DNA from: Marinobacter szutsaonensis
Lineage (GTDB): Bacteria > Pseudomonadota > Gammaproteobacteria > Pseudomonadales > Oleiphilaceae
Length of the DNA: 64,000 bases
Direction of reading: 5' to 3'
Assembly: GCF_039523335.1 (NCBI RefSeq)
Contig: NZ_BAAAFC010000001.1
Span: forward strand, 2,604,001 to 2,668,000
A program made the translations under genes and the position numbers. The notes beneath the pieces are model-generated. The model was not told the origin of the DNA, did not search any database, and saw only the letters and a list, made by a program, of their open reading frames with translations. This document shows, piece after piece, positions 54,893 to 63,291 of this stretch (the stretch's first letter is position 1; every line of letters starts with the position of its first letter).

Positions 54893-56317
54893 CTAGAATC
54901 GCTTCGCTACGTCGAGCACAACACGATGACGGGCGTCGTCCGCGTCCGGACCATAGGCGTCGCCCGGGAAGAAAACGCCGCCGCGCAGTCGCACGTCAAA
55001 GGTGTTCCAGGCAGCGCCGTCATCACCGTAGTAACCCAGCACCAGATCGACGGACTCGCCCAGGTCGTCACTGGTGCCGTTGAATCCCGGCTCGATCAGG
55101 TCGGAGGTCACCGTGCCGGCCTGGTCTGCCAGCCAGTAGCGGTGGTACATGAGGTTGGCCGCCCAGTCGTCCCGGTTGGTGAGGGCGGTGTAGGCCGTGA
55201 CGGTCTTGAGGTTGCTCCACTCGGGCTGGAAGGCCTCCCCGAACCGGGCGACCTGGGATCGCGTACCGGTGTACCGGGACCGGTTGCTCTCCAGACCGGT
55301 CTGGCGGAAGGCGTCGGACTCGTCGGCGCTGTCACCGCCGGAGGCGATGGCGCCGTGGACACCGGCGGTCCAGCGTGGGCTGTCCACAAGCTGGGCCCGC
55401 AGGCCGATATCGGCAGCCCAGCCGCTGACATCCTGCTCCTGGCGGGACAGCAATCCGGTCCCAGTGGTCGTCAGGCGGGACTGGTCACCGGTCACGGCGG
55501 CCACTGACGCCAGGTATTGGAGCCGGCTGTGGGAGTGCCAGTCGAAGTAGGCGTTATCCGCCCGCGCACTGGCCCAGGTCAGTGAGTCGGTTACCCGCTC
55601 GGGCAAGCCATTGTCGGTCTCGGCTGCCAGGTCGCGGTCATTGCTGTAGCGCTCGGCATGGGTGGCCAGAAAGGTAAGATAGTGGTCCTTGTGCCATTGC
55701 CAGCGGGTCTGACCGAAGACCCGGGCAATGTCCTGTTCCTCCACCGGTAGCTCGTTGACATCCGTGCGGGCCTCGGAAATCTTGTTGGCGATGCCCACGG
55801 TGGTATCCAGCAGGGTGGTGTCGAAAATCCATCGCGTCAGGGTGATGTCGTCGTCCCACCACATACCGGTGTTCTCTTTCAGTCGCTCACGACCGAAGCG
55901 GATGGATTCCCCGGGGTAGTCGGTCAGGCCGTTGTAGTCGAACCAGAATTCCCTGAGCGCGAAGAAGGCGTCGGTTTCCGTGCCGCCGATTTCATCACTG
56001 ACGTCCACCTGGCCGGTGGCTCCGAACGCCTGCAGACGGAGCTTGGAGCGCCAGTGATCAGACAGCTGCCAGACCCACTCCGGCTTGAGGTCCAGAGCCA
56101 CTTCGTCCGACTTGGTACTGGAGTCAGGGTTGGTGCCAAGCTTGCGGTCACCCTCGCTGATCAGACTGAACTTGGCGCGGGTGTTGTAGTCCAGGAGTTT
56201 CGGATAGGAGGCTTCCGCCTCGTTTTCCTGTGGTTCCTGTGCCCAGCTGGCTGTTGTGCCCAGGCAGCCGAGTACCATCATCAGTCCGGCCATGCCGGTG
56301 GTTCCGTTCGTTGCCAT
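54893..56317 (-). CDS. algE: Alginate export porin AlgE
   Basis: Outer-membrane 18-stranded beta-barrel through which alginate leaves the cell, 474 residues. A signal peptide (ending TASWAQE) and alternating aromatic/polar strands are visible, with a terminal Phe (VVLDVAKRF) as expected for barrel assembly. REFWFDYNGLTDYPGESIRFGRERLKE-type strands match the family. It partners with the AlgK lipoprotein encoded just before it. Confidence 0.92.
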   Translation of the reverse strand: MATNGTTGMAGLMMVLGCLGTTASWAQEPQENEAEASYPKLLDYNTRAKFSLISEGDRKLGTNPDSSTKSDEVALDLKPEWVWQLSDHWRSKLRLQAFGATGQVDVSDEIGGTETDAFFALREFWFDYNGLTDYPGESIRFGRERLKENTGMWWDDDITLTRWIFDTTLLDTTVGIANKISEARTDVNELPVEEQDIARVFGQTRWQWHKDHYLTFLATHAERYSNDRDLAAETDNGLPERVTDSLTWASARADNAYFDWHSHSRLQYLASVAAVTGDQSRLTTTGTGLLSRQEQDVSGWAADIGLRAQLVDSPRWTAGVHGAIASGGDSADESDAFRQTGLESNRSRYTGTRSQVARFGEAFQPEWSNLKTVTAYTALTNRDDWAANLMYHRYWLADQAGTVTSDLIEPGFNGTSDDLGESVDLVLGYYGDDGAAWNTFDVRLRGGVFFPGDAYGPDADDARHRVVLDVAKRF

Positions 56318-56322
56318 GTGGG

Positions 56323-57693
56323 TTAGCCCCCCTGACGTTGTCTGTTTGTTTGGTCTGAAGCGCCGGTCGCCTGGCGGCGTGCTGCCAGTTCCCGGTTCGC
56401 CAGTGTTTCAGCCGCCTGCTCCAGGGCCCTGGGCATCTGGGGCACCATTTCCACCAGAAGCTCTCTTGCCCGTGGCAAACCGGCATCGGTGGCGAGCAGG
56501 GCAAAGGACCAGGCGTACAGCCTGTTCACTTCGATGCCCTTGCCCTCCCAGAACATTTCGGCCAGCAGATAATCCGCCTTGGCGTAGCCGCGTCGGGCGG
56601 CTTTGAGCAAATGGTCCCGGGCCTTTTGCGGTTCCGGCTCGCCCAGGTACCCCCGCTTGTAGATCCGGCCCAGGAGGTAGTCCGCCGAGGGGTAGCGCTC
56701 GCTCGCCTCGCGGGCGTACTCGATGGCCTTGCGGGCATCGATCGGGACAATTCGTCCCCGCTCGTACAGCCGGGCGAGTGTCAGCGAGGCCTTCAGATCC
56801 CCCTGGCTGCGGGATGTCTCCAGCAGGCGGATCACCTCTTCGGCGTCCGCCAGGTAGGTGTTGTCCATGATCAGGCGGGCCCGCCCGGTGATTGCGGGTA
56901 CGTAGTCCGGAATCAGCAGCTGGTAGAGTTCGTTGGTTACAGCGACCTGCTTGGCGGGTGAGTCGTCGTCGGACAGCCAGCGGGCGAACACATACAGGTC
57001 GCGATCGTCGATTTTGCCCTGCTCCCAGGCCTTGCGGACCCTGGCCACCAGTGCGTTGAAGCGGTCGGTTCGTCCGTCCGCCAGGTAGACCCGGGCAAGG
57101 ATCACCAGGCAGTCCGGATGGGACACCGCGATCGGCTCGCACAAGGACACGATTTCACCGGCCCGGGCCTGTAGCTGACCGTTCAGGATGTAATAGCGCG
57201 CCAGGGCAAGATCACCGGAGGGGTCGCCTTTCTGCCGTGCCCGCTGGATCCACTGCACCGGGTCGGCCTTGGGGAACTCCTGCGGCTGATCCAGGTAGAG
57301 CTCGATCAGCGGCATCAGCGCACTGTCATCGCCCGCCGCCATGGCTTTTTTCAGGTAGAACTCGCCTTTGGCTCGCTGGCTGACGCTTTTGCCCTCGCGG
57401 GCGTAGAGCTTGCCCAGCCGGCTCAGGGCCCGATCGCTGCCTTGCTCGGCCGCAGCCTGGTACCAGTGCAATGCCTTGCCGAAGGCCTCTTCGGATTCCT
57501 CGTCGGAGTACAGGTCGCCGAGCTCCACCTGGGCGTCGGCGAGTCCGAACTTTGCGAGTTTGGTCAGCTCTGCCCGGGCCGCGCCGAGGTTACCGGCGGC
57601 GGCCTCCTGCTCGGCGCGCTGCATGTCCGGGAGGCCGCTGCAACCGGCGATTCCCATCAGCAGGAGCATGGCTGTGGATGCCTTGTGGATCAT
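56323..57693 (-). CDS. algK: Alginate biosynthesis lipoprotein AlgK
   Basis: Periplasmic outer-membrane lipoprotein, 456 residues, that aids AlgE placement. The lipobox is GIAGC (Cys at 18). The rest is a string of Sel1/TPR-like repeats, for example ADAQVELGDLYSDEE, DRALSRLGKLYARE, AKADYLLAEMFWEGKGI. Five bases before algE and 14 after alg44. Confidence 0.93.
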   Translation of the reverse strand: MIHKASTAMLLLMGIAGCSGLPDMQRAEQEAAAGNLGAARAELTKLAKFGLADAQVELGDLYSDEESEEAFGKALHWYQAAAEQGSDRALSRLGKLYAREGKSVSQRAKGEFYLKKAMAAGDDSALMPLIELYLDQPQEFPKADPVQWIQRARQKGDPSGDLALARYYILNGQLQARAGEIVSLCEPIAVSHPDCLVILARVYLADGRTDRFNALVARVRKAWEQGKIDDRDLYVFARWLSDDDSPAKQVAVTNELYQLLIPDYVPAITGRARLIMDNTYLADAEEVIRLLETSRSQGDLKASLTLARLYERGRIVPIDARKAIEYAREASERYPSADYLLGRIYKRGYLGEPEPQKARDHLLKAARRGYAKADYLLAEMFWEGKGIEVNRLYAWSFALLATDAGLPRARELLVEMVPQMPRALEQAAETLANRELAARRQATGASDQTNRQRQGG

Positions 57694-57707
57694 GGCCTGG
57701 GCTCCAA

Positions 57708-58877
57708 TCAGTTGCCGGATACTCGGTCGACGATGCCGTCCAGGGCGGACAGCTGGATGACATCAACGGTCACGCCGATGGGGCGGCCTACCGATTCAAG
57801 CGGCATGGGTTCCTCCGCCTGGATCAGGGCGTTGATGGCGGTGCCCGGCTGGTTGGGGGTCTCGGCGTCGACATAGAGTGATTCAATGGCGCCCGCGCGG
57901 GTCTCGCCACCGGCCAGATGCAGGGTGACGCTCTGGCCCTCCTGCAGGTTTTCGCCTTCGGTGAAATTGAACCGGGCAATGATGTGGGCAGAGGCGTCGG
58001 TCGGGACCAGCACCGCGATCTGTTCACCCTTGCTCATGTACTGGTCTTTGGCGGGCAGCAGGTTGAGCACCTTGCAGTCGCACGGACTGGTCAGGGTGCC
58101 CCGGACGCTCTGGCCCAGGAGTTCCTCGATTTGCTCGACGGTGTAATTGCCGTTGCCCACCAGTTCGTTGACGTAAGAGAGCATGGGCGCATCGAAGGTG
58201 GCGATGGGCTGGCCGGCTTCGACCTGGTCACCGGGCTTGACCAGGGTGGTGACCTTGCCGTCCTTGGGCAGGCTGACCGGGATGTCCTCGGAGGCCACCA
58301 TGGCGGTCTCCGCCTTGGTGACGAAGTAGATTTGCCAGAGCTGGTAACCGATAAAGGTAACGGCGATCAGGCCAATACCCATCACCACCAGGCTCACGAC
58401 CATCGCCCGGGCGCTGGCGAAGAATCCAAGGGCCTGGCTGGATTTGCTCTTGCGCGCCTTGGTGAAATTCTCCCGGGACAGGGTGTTGAGGACATCTCCG
58501 GCGGAGACCAGTTCACCACTGAGGAACGAGGTGATCAGGTAACGCAGGACCGAGACCTCGCGCTGGCCCAGGTTCTGGAACTCACAGCCACAGCGGTCAC
58601 TGTCGTGCCCGAGGTTCCTGGGTACGAATTCCACTTCCACCGCCATGTCCATGCCGTCCACCTTGAACACCAGCCGGCCGTTATAGACCTTCCCGCGGCG
58701 CAGGGACTCATTGCCCAGGCGGATGCAGAAACCACCGGCAGACAGATCTTCCAGTGGAAAGCGCACGGGGGCGCCGTCGAGTTTCACAAAGAGTGTCGCC
58801 GGCATGCGGACCCGGGCGAACTGCCTCTGTGCTTCGGATTCGTGTACAAACTGCGGTGCTATCGCTGCCGTGTTCAT
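57708..58877 (-). CDS. alg44: Alginate polymerase co-subunit Alg44 (PilZ, c-di-GMP-binding)
   Basis: Inner-membrane protein needed for polymerisation, 389 residues as in P. aeruginosa. The cytoplasmic PilZ domain has Arg18-x3-Arg22 (RQFARVR region) and Asp44-x-Ser46-x-x-Gly49 (DLSAGG), the residues that bind cyclic di-GMP, so the switch should be functional. One membrane segment is near 160-180, followed by a periplasmic HlyD-like part with a Cys pair (SPCDCKVL). It works with Alg8. Confidence 0.95.
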   Translation of the reverse strand: MNTAAIAPQFVHESEAQRQFARVRMPATLFVKLDGAPVRFPLEDLSAGGFCIRLGNESLRRGKVYNGRLVFKVDGMDMAVEVEFVPRNLGHDSDRCGCEFQNLGQREVSVLRYLITSFLSGELVSAGDVLNTLSRENFTKARKSKSSQALGFFASARAMVVSLVVMGIGLIAVTFIGYQLWQIYFVTKAETAMVASEDIPVSLPKDGKVTTLVKPGDQVEAGQPIATFDAPMLSYVNELVGNGNYTVEQIEELLGQSVRGTLTSPCDCKVLNLLPAKDQYMSKGEQIAVLVPTDASAHIIARFNFTEGENLQEGQSVTLHLAGGETRAGAIESLYVDAETPNQPGTAINALIQAEEPMPLESVGRPIGVTVDVIQLSALDGIVDRVSGN

Positions 58878-58939
58878 TACTTTGACCCTTGAATGTTGGC
58901 TGTTTTGTTAATGCTTGATTCCCCGTGGCGCGGTTGGCG

Positions 58940-60424
58940 TCACACGATGAACATGACGGTTGCCAGGAAGACGCTGGAGGCAGAGAACGTCATGATCCGG
59001 GATGACCAGCGGTTCATGCGCTGCTGGAACGAGGCCGAATCCGTGCTGTAACTGGTCTTCTGGCGTGTCCAGGACTGCCGGTCGAGCCGGAAGAACACAT
59101 AGATCTTCATCAGCGACCCGAAGATCTGGTTGAAGTACAGGATCAGCGGGTAGGCCGGTCCGACCGGGTGCCCGGTGGCCACCAGCATGGCGCTCAGCAC
59201 CAGGCGGGTAAGGCCGATCCAGAGCAGGTAGGCGATCAGGATCACGCCGGAGTACTTGATCGCTGCCACGATCGCGGCGGTCAGGCCCAGGATGCTGGTC
59301 CACATGGAGATTCTCTGATCCCAGAGCACGTACCAGGTGAACCATCCCAGGCGGCCCGGCCCCAGCTTGGTGGCCCGGCTGTTCTGGCGCAGGTTATTGC
59401 CATACCACCGGAACATGAGCTGCCTGGCCGAGCGGATGAAGCTCGGATCGGGCGGATGCTCGACGGTGTGGATGGACGCATCGGGCACGTAGAAGGTGTC
59501 GTAGCCCAGGCGCATCATGCTGTACCAGCTGGACTTGTCGTCGCCGGTCAGGAACCGGAACTGGCCCAGCCGCCAGTGGTTGAGGGAGTCGTACTCCACG
59601 TCGGAGATGAACTCCGGGCGAGTCACCACGCTGGCGCGGAAGACCGACATCCGGCCGGTCAGCGTCAGGACGCGTCGGGACAGTCCCATGGAGCACATGT
59701 TGATGTGCCGCTGAGCAAAGCGCAGCTTGTGCCACTCGGACATCATGTAGCTGCCCTTCACCTCACAGAATTCGTTGGTGGTCAGTGCGCCCACTTGCGG
59801 CATCAGCTTGAAATAGGGGGCGGTCTTGCGGACCACGCCGGGATCAAGAACGGTGTCGCCGTCAACCACCGCAACGATGGCGTTGTCATCGGGAATGGCG
59901 CGGGAAATGGCCCGGAAGCCATAGGCCAGGCCGTCGCGCTTGCCGGTGCCGGGGATCCGGACCAGATTCAGCTGGACCCGCTCCGGTGGGTTGAGCTTGC
60001 GCCAGAGCGAGCGCATCAGCATTTCATCGGACAGTTCCACGATGGAGGCGACCACGGTAGTCGGCCAGCCACAGTCGATGGCTTCCCGGATGATGGACTC
60101 GTAGACCTGTGCGGTGGTGGCGGCGTCGATCCGGAAGCTGGTCACCATCAGGAAGACATGGGACGGCGCTCCCTCATCCCCCAGTTTCCGGGCCTTGCGA
60201 CGAAGGATCGGGTAAGCGTGATGCAGGAAGTACATGCCCCGGACAAAATGGGTGATGCCCACGGAGTAACGCCAGAGGCCGATACCGCCGATCAGCAGAA
60301 TGAAATGCGCGCCGCCGGGGACAATGAACTCCCTGGGCAGGGCGACCGCAAGCGATCCCAGTGCCGCCAGGTACAGGCACCAGCCACCGGCACGAGAGAA
60401 GGGGTTGTCCGGAATCATCGACAT
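58940..60424 (-). CDS. alg8: Alginate polymerase Alg8 (glycosyltransferase family 2)
   Basis: Inner-membrane GT2 enzyme that polymerises GDP-mannuronate, 494 residues from ATG 60424 with CTGGAG upstream, the same length as P. aeruginosa Alg8; a longer frame adds 19 residues with no support. Catalytic motifs: VVDGDTVLD (metal-binding), GDDKSSWY (general base region) and [14 protein letters not shown], the R-x-x-RW acceptor motif. Membrane helices flank the catalytic domain. Between algD and alg44. Confidence 0.95.
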   Translation of the reverse strand: MSMIPDNPFSRAGGWCLYLAALGSLAVALPREFIVPGGAHFILLIGGIGLWRYSVGITHFVRGMYFLHHAYPILRRKARKLGDEGAPSHVFLMVTSFRIDAATTAQVYESIIREAIDCGWPTTVVASIVELSDEMLMRSLWRKLNPPERVQLNLVRIPGTGKRDGLAYGFRAISRAIPDDNAIVAVVDGDTVLDPGVVRKTAPYFKLMPQVGALTTNEFCEVKGSYMMSEWHKLRFAQRHINMCSMGLSRRVLTLTGRMSVFRASVVTRPEFISDVEYDSLNHWRLGQFRFLTGDDKSSWYSMMRLGYDTFYVPDASIHTVEHPPDPSFIRSARQLMFRWYGNNLRQNSRATKLGPGRLGWFTWYVLWDQRISMWTSILGLTAAIVAAIKYSGVILIAYLLWIGLTRLVLSAMLVATGHPVGPAYPLILYFNQIFGSLMKIYVFFRLDRQSWTRQKTSYSTDSASFQQRMNRWSSRIMTFSASSVFLATVMFIV

Positions 60425-60502
60425 GACCGAGGTTCTCCAGGATTCATCGGTAAGGTCTGCTCGCAAGGAGCCCCGGCGCACCGAGTTGCCGGGGCGCAGG
60501 CG

Positions 60503-61813
60503 TTACCAACAGATGCCTTCCAGCACGCCGTTGGTGGTGGTTTTCATGAAGCCCACCAGGTCCACGACCCGTTTGCCTTCGGGCACTTCCGCGATGACGG
60601 TTTCGAACAGCTCGTCGTTGTTGCCGACAACCAGCACATCCCCATGCTCGACCACGCCGCGCAGATCGCTGTCCATCAGGTTGGAGAGATGGGGGATCTT
60701 CTGGTTGATGTATTCCCGGTTGGCGCCGTTGGTGCGGGCGTAATCCACGTTGCGATCAAAGATCCGTAGGTCATAGCCCTTGCCGATAAGCAGCTCGGCC
60801 AGCTCCACCAGGGGGCTTTCCCTGAGGTCGTCGGTGTTGGCCTTGAAGCTCAGGCCCAGCATGCTGATCTTGCGGCGGCCATAACCGGTCACGATGTTGA
60901 AGGCCTTGGCCACTTGCTCGTTGTTGCTGCTCATGATGGAGCTGAGCAGGGGATGTTTGACGTCCATCTGGTTGGCCCGGTAGGTCAGGGCGCGGACATC
61001 CTTGGGCAGACAGGAACCGCCAAAGGCGAAGCCGGGGCGCATGTAATAGCGGGAGATGTTCAGCTTGTTGTCCAGGCACATCACGTCCATGACATCCCGG
61101 CCGTCCACACCCATGGACTTGGCGATGTTGCCGATCTCGTTGGCAAAACTGACCTTGGTCGCGTGCCAGACGTTGCAGGTGTACTTGATCATTTCCGCCA
61201 CTTCGATGGGCTTGCGGATCAGCGGAGCATCCAGATCGCCATAGAGTTCCGCGAGGAGCTCACCGGAGCGGTCATCCAGCTGCCCGATCACGGTCATGGG
61301 CGGGTGGTCGTAATCCTTGATAGCCGTGCTTTCCCGGAGGAATTCCGGGTTCACGCAAACACCGAAATCCTGCCCGGCGATCTTTCCCGAGGCCTCTTGC
61401 AGGATCGGGATGACCACGTCCCGCACGGTTCCCGGCAGTACGGTGCTGCGAACCACCACCAGGTGCCAGCCGTCCTTCTCGCGCAGCGCTGTGCCGATGT
61501 CCCGGGAAACCTTCTCAACAAAGGTCAGATCCAGGTCGCCATTGGGCTTGCTGGGTGTGCCGACGCAGATCATGGACATCTCGCTTTCCCGTACAGCGGC
61601 CATTCCCTCGGTGGTCCCTTTGATGCGGTGGGCGCGAACGCCGTCCCCCAGCAACTCTTCAAGGCCCGGCTCAACGATCGGCGATTTGCCGCTGTTCACC
61701 AGCTCGATCTTGACCGGGGAAACGTCCACCCCGACCACCTCATGACCGCGACGGGCCAGACTCGCCGCACAAACGGCACCCACATAACCCAGACCAAATA
61801 TGCTTACACGCAT
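60503..61813 (-). CDS. algD: GDP-mannose 6-dehydrogenase AlgD
   Basis: Committed step of alginate synthesis: oxidises GDP-mannose to GDP-mannuronate with two NAD+. It has 436 residues, equal to P. aeruginosa AlgD. The Rossmann motif is GLGYVG at residues 7-12 with an Asp after beta-2 (VGVDVS), and the catalytic Cys268 lies in FGGSCLPKDV. First gene of the cluster; the 78-bp gap before alg8 holds no obvious terminator. Confidence 0.97.
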   Translation of the reverse strand: MRVSIFGLGYVGAVCAASLARRGHEVVGVDVSPVKIELVNSGKSPIVEPGLEELLGDGVRAHRIKGTTEGMAAVRESEMSMICVGTPSKPNGDLDLTFVEKVSRDIGTALREKDGWHLVVVRSTVLPGTVRDVVIPILQEASGKIAGQDFGVCVNPEFLRESTAIKDYDHPPMTVIGQLDDRSGELLAELYGDLDAPLIRKPIEVAEMIKYTCNVWHATKVSFANEIGNIAKSMGVDGRDVMDVMCLDNKLNISRYYMRPGFAFGGSCLPKDVRALTYRANQMDVKHPLLSSIMSSNNEQVAKAFNIVTGYGRRKISMLGLSFKANTDDLRESPLVELAELLIGKGYDLRIFDRNVDYARTNGANREYINQKIPHLSNLMDSDLRGVVEHGDVLVVGNNDELFETVIAEVPEGKRVVDLVGFMKTTTNGVLEGICW

Positions 61814-61902
61814 GGTTATCCGCTCCCTTGTTGTTCCGGAAAGGTGTCCCGGAGTTACCGGTTTCGGTGTTGCTCTCCGGAAAACGTCAAAAAAATGGTG
61901 TT

Positions 61903-61928
61903 TCTGAGGTTGTCTGCCAAAGCCGTTC
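61903..61928 (-). promoter_or_regulatory. Weak AlgU/RpoE-like promoter candidate for algD
   Basis: On the minus strand GAACGG, 15 bases, then TCAGA resembles GAACTT-N16-TCTGA, the extracytoplasmic sigma factor consensus. Two of six -35 bases differ and the spacing is one short. It lies about 90 bp before the algD start. Confidence 0.22.
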
Positions 61929-62441
61929 TGTCCTGGCTTCGTGTCTGCAAAAAAATTGGTCCTTCACCGAGTTGTGAATCGGTGTGAAAACGACCGGTTT
62001 TCCTGCAGTCCTTTTCCTGTTTCGGGCTCTGGAAAAATTTCCTCCGCCGGCCCTGAAACAGTTTTAAACGTACCGAAACAAATAATTAAATGCCTGTTAC
62101 ACAATGATAATTTTGATTTGTCGGGTTGATTTACATGTATGGAATTTGGTGTGGGTTCGGGATAGACAGGTGTGCGTCAAGTGCTTGATTCCCTGTGGGA
62201 GCACCAGGCAGATCTGTCGTTTTCACAGGCGGGAATGGGCGACAAAAAATTGACGAAAGCGGTTTTGCAAATTCTGTTTATCTATTTTAGGGAGGGAAAC
62301 TATTTCGAAAACGTCTTAAAAATAGTTCTTGTTTCGGGAACTTTCTGAACGATGTCCCGATTGTCATTTCATGAATGGATCTTTTTTTACGGGTTCATCG
62401 TGTCCGCGCGCCCCCTTCCCGAAATTGGGGCTTGAATATTT

Positions 62442-62451
62442 CGAGCGCTCG
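62442..62451. promoter_or_regulatory. 10-bp palindrome upstream of the SDR gene
   Basis: CGAGCGCTCG is a perfect palindrome 30 bp before the SDR start codon, where a TetR-type repressor could bind. No regulator gene is adjacent, so the assignment is speculative. Confidence 0.3.
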
Positions 62452-62480
62452 TTCTATTTTTGGCTTCCGGAGGTTGAGAT

Positions 62481-63281
62481 ATGAACAATTCCAATAACAC
62501 GAACCCTGGCAATACAGACTGGTCCCTGCACGTTGGCGGCAAGACCGCATTGGTCACCGGCGCCGCTGGCGGTCTGGGCCATAGCTTTACCCAATGCCTG
62601 CTCGAGGCCGGCGCCACGGTCATCGTCAGTGGCCGCCGCCGCGAGGCGCTGGAATCCCTCAAGAGCGATTTTCCCGAGCATGCCGGTCGAATCCATGTGG
62701 TCACCATGGATGTCACCGACGAGGCGAGTGTTACCGAAGCCTTCGACACCATGGCCGATGACGTCGGCATTCCGGATGTGGTGGTTTCCAATGCCGGTGT
62801 CGCCACCAGCAAAAAGGCGCTCGACCTGACTGGCTCCGACTGGGACCAGGTGGTCGACACCAATCTGAAGGGTTGCTGGCTGGTGGCCAATGAGGCCGCC
62901 CGTCGTCTGTCCGCCATCAACCGGGGCGGCAGCATCATCATGATTTCTTCCATCCTGGGCCATCGGGTGGCCGGCAACGTGGCGCCCTACGCGGCGGCCA
63001 AGGCCGGTGTCGAGCAGTTGACCCGGGCACTGGCGCTGGAGTGGGCCCGCTATGGTATCCGGGTCAATGCGTTGGCGCCGGGCTACATCGAGACCGATCT
63101 GAACAGGGACTTTTTCGCCAGTGAGCCCGGTCAGAAAATGATTCGCCGCATCCCCCAGCGCCGACTCGGCCAGGCAGGGGATCTGAGCGGACCATTGCTG
63201 TTGCTGGCCTCGGACCTTTCCGACTACATGACCGGCAGCACCCTTGTGGTGGATGGCGGCCATCTTCAATCCTCGCTGTAA
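62481..63281 (+). CDS. SDR family oxidoreductase
   Basis: A 266-residue classical short-chain dehydrogenase. TGAAGGLG begins at Thr26, SNAGVAT carries the structural Asn, ISSILG the catalytic Ser and PYAAAKAG the Tyr-x3-Lys pair; the GRRREALE after beta-2 suggests NADP(H). CGGAGG lies upstream of the ATG. It precedes an acyl-CoA dehydrogenase by 10 bp, so a fatty or hydroxyacyl-CoA substrate is likely, though gluconate 5-dehydrogenases look similar. Confidence 0.85.
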   Translation: MNNSNNTNPGNTDWSLHVGGKTALVTGAAGGLGHSFTQCLLEAGATVIVSGRRREALESLKSDFPEHAGRIHVVTMDVTDEASVTEAFDTMADDVGIPDVVVSNAGVATSKKALDLTGSDWDQVVDTNLKGCWLVANEAARRLSAINRGGSIIMISSILGHRVAGNVAPYAAAKAGVEQLTRALALEWARYGIRVNALAPGYIETDLNRDFFASEPGQKMIRRIPQRRLGQAGDLSGPLLLLASDLSDYMTGSTLVVDGGHLQSSL

Positions 63282-63291
63282 GGAGCAGGCT

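Larger units (their letters stand above)
61814..62480. promoter_or_regulatory. Long AT-richer regulatory region upstream of algD
   Basis: A 667-bp gap between divergent algD and the SDR gene. It is visibly richer in A and T than the surrounding genes and holds no convincing ORF; the 62-codon frame at 61941 lacks a ribosome site. An imperfect inverted repeat CACCGA/TCGGTG lies at 61965-61984. In Pseudomonas the algD promoter region is similarly long and binds AlgU polymerase, AlgR, AlgB and AmrZ; I cannot assign such sites here with confidence. Confidence 0.7.

Noticed and set aside
61941..62129. 62-codon frame upstream of algD
   Set aside because: No ribosome site, no recognisable product, and it lies in the regulatory gap; more likely chance.
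61880..62315. Repeated nonamer GAAAACGTC (61880 and 62307) upstream of algD
   Set aside because: A nine-base match is expected by chance in an AT-richer region of this length.
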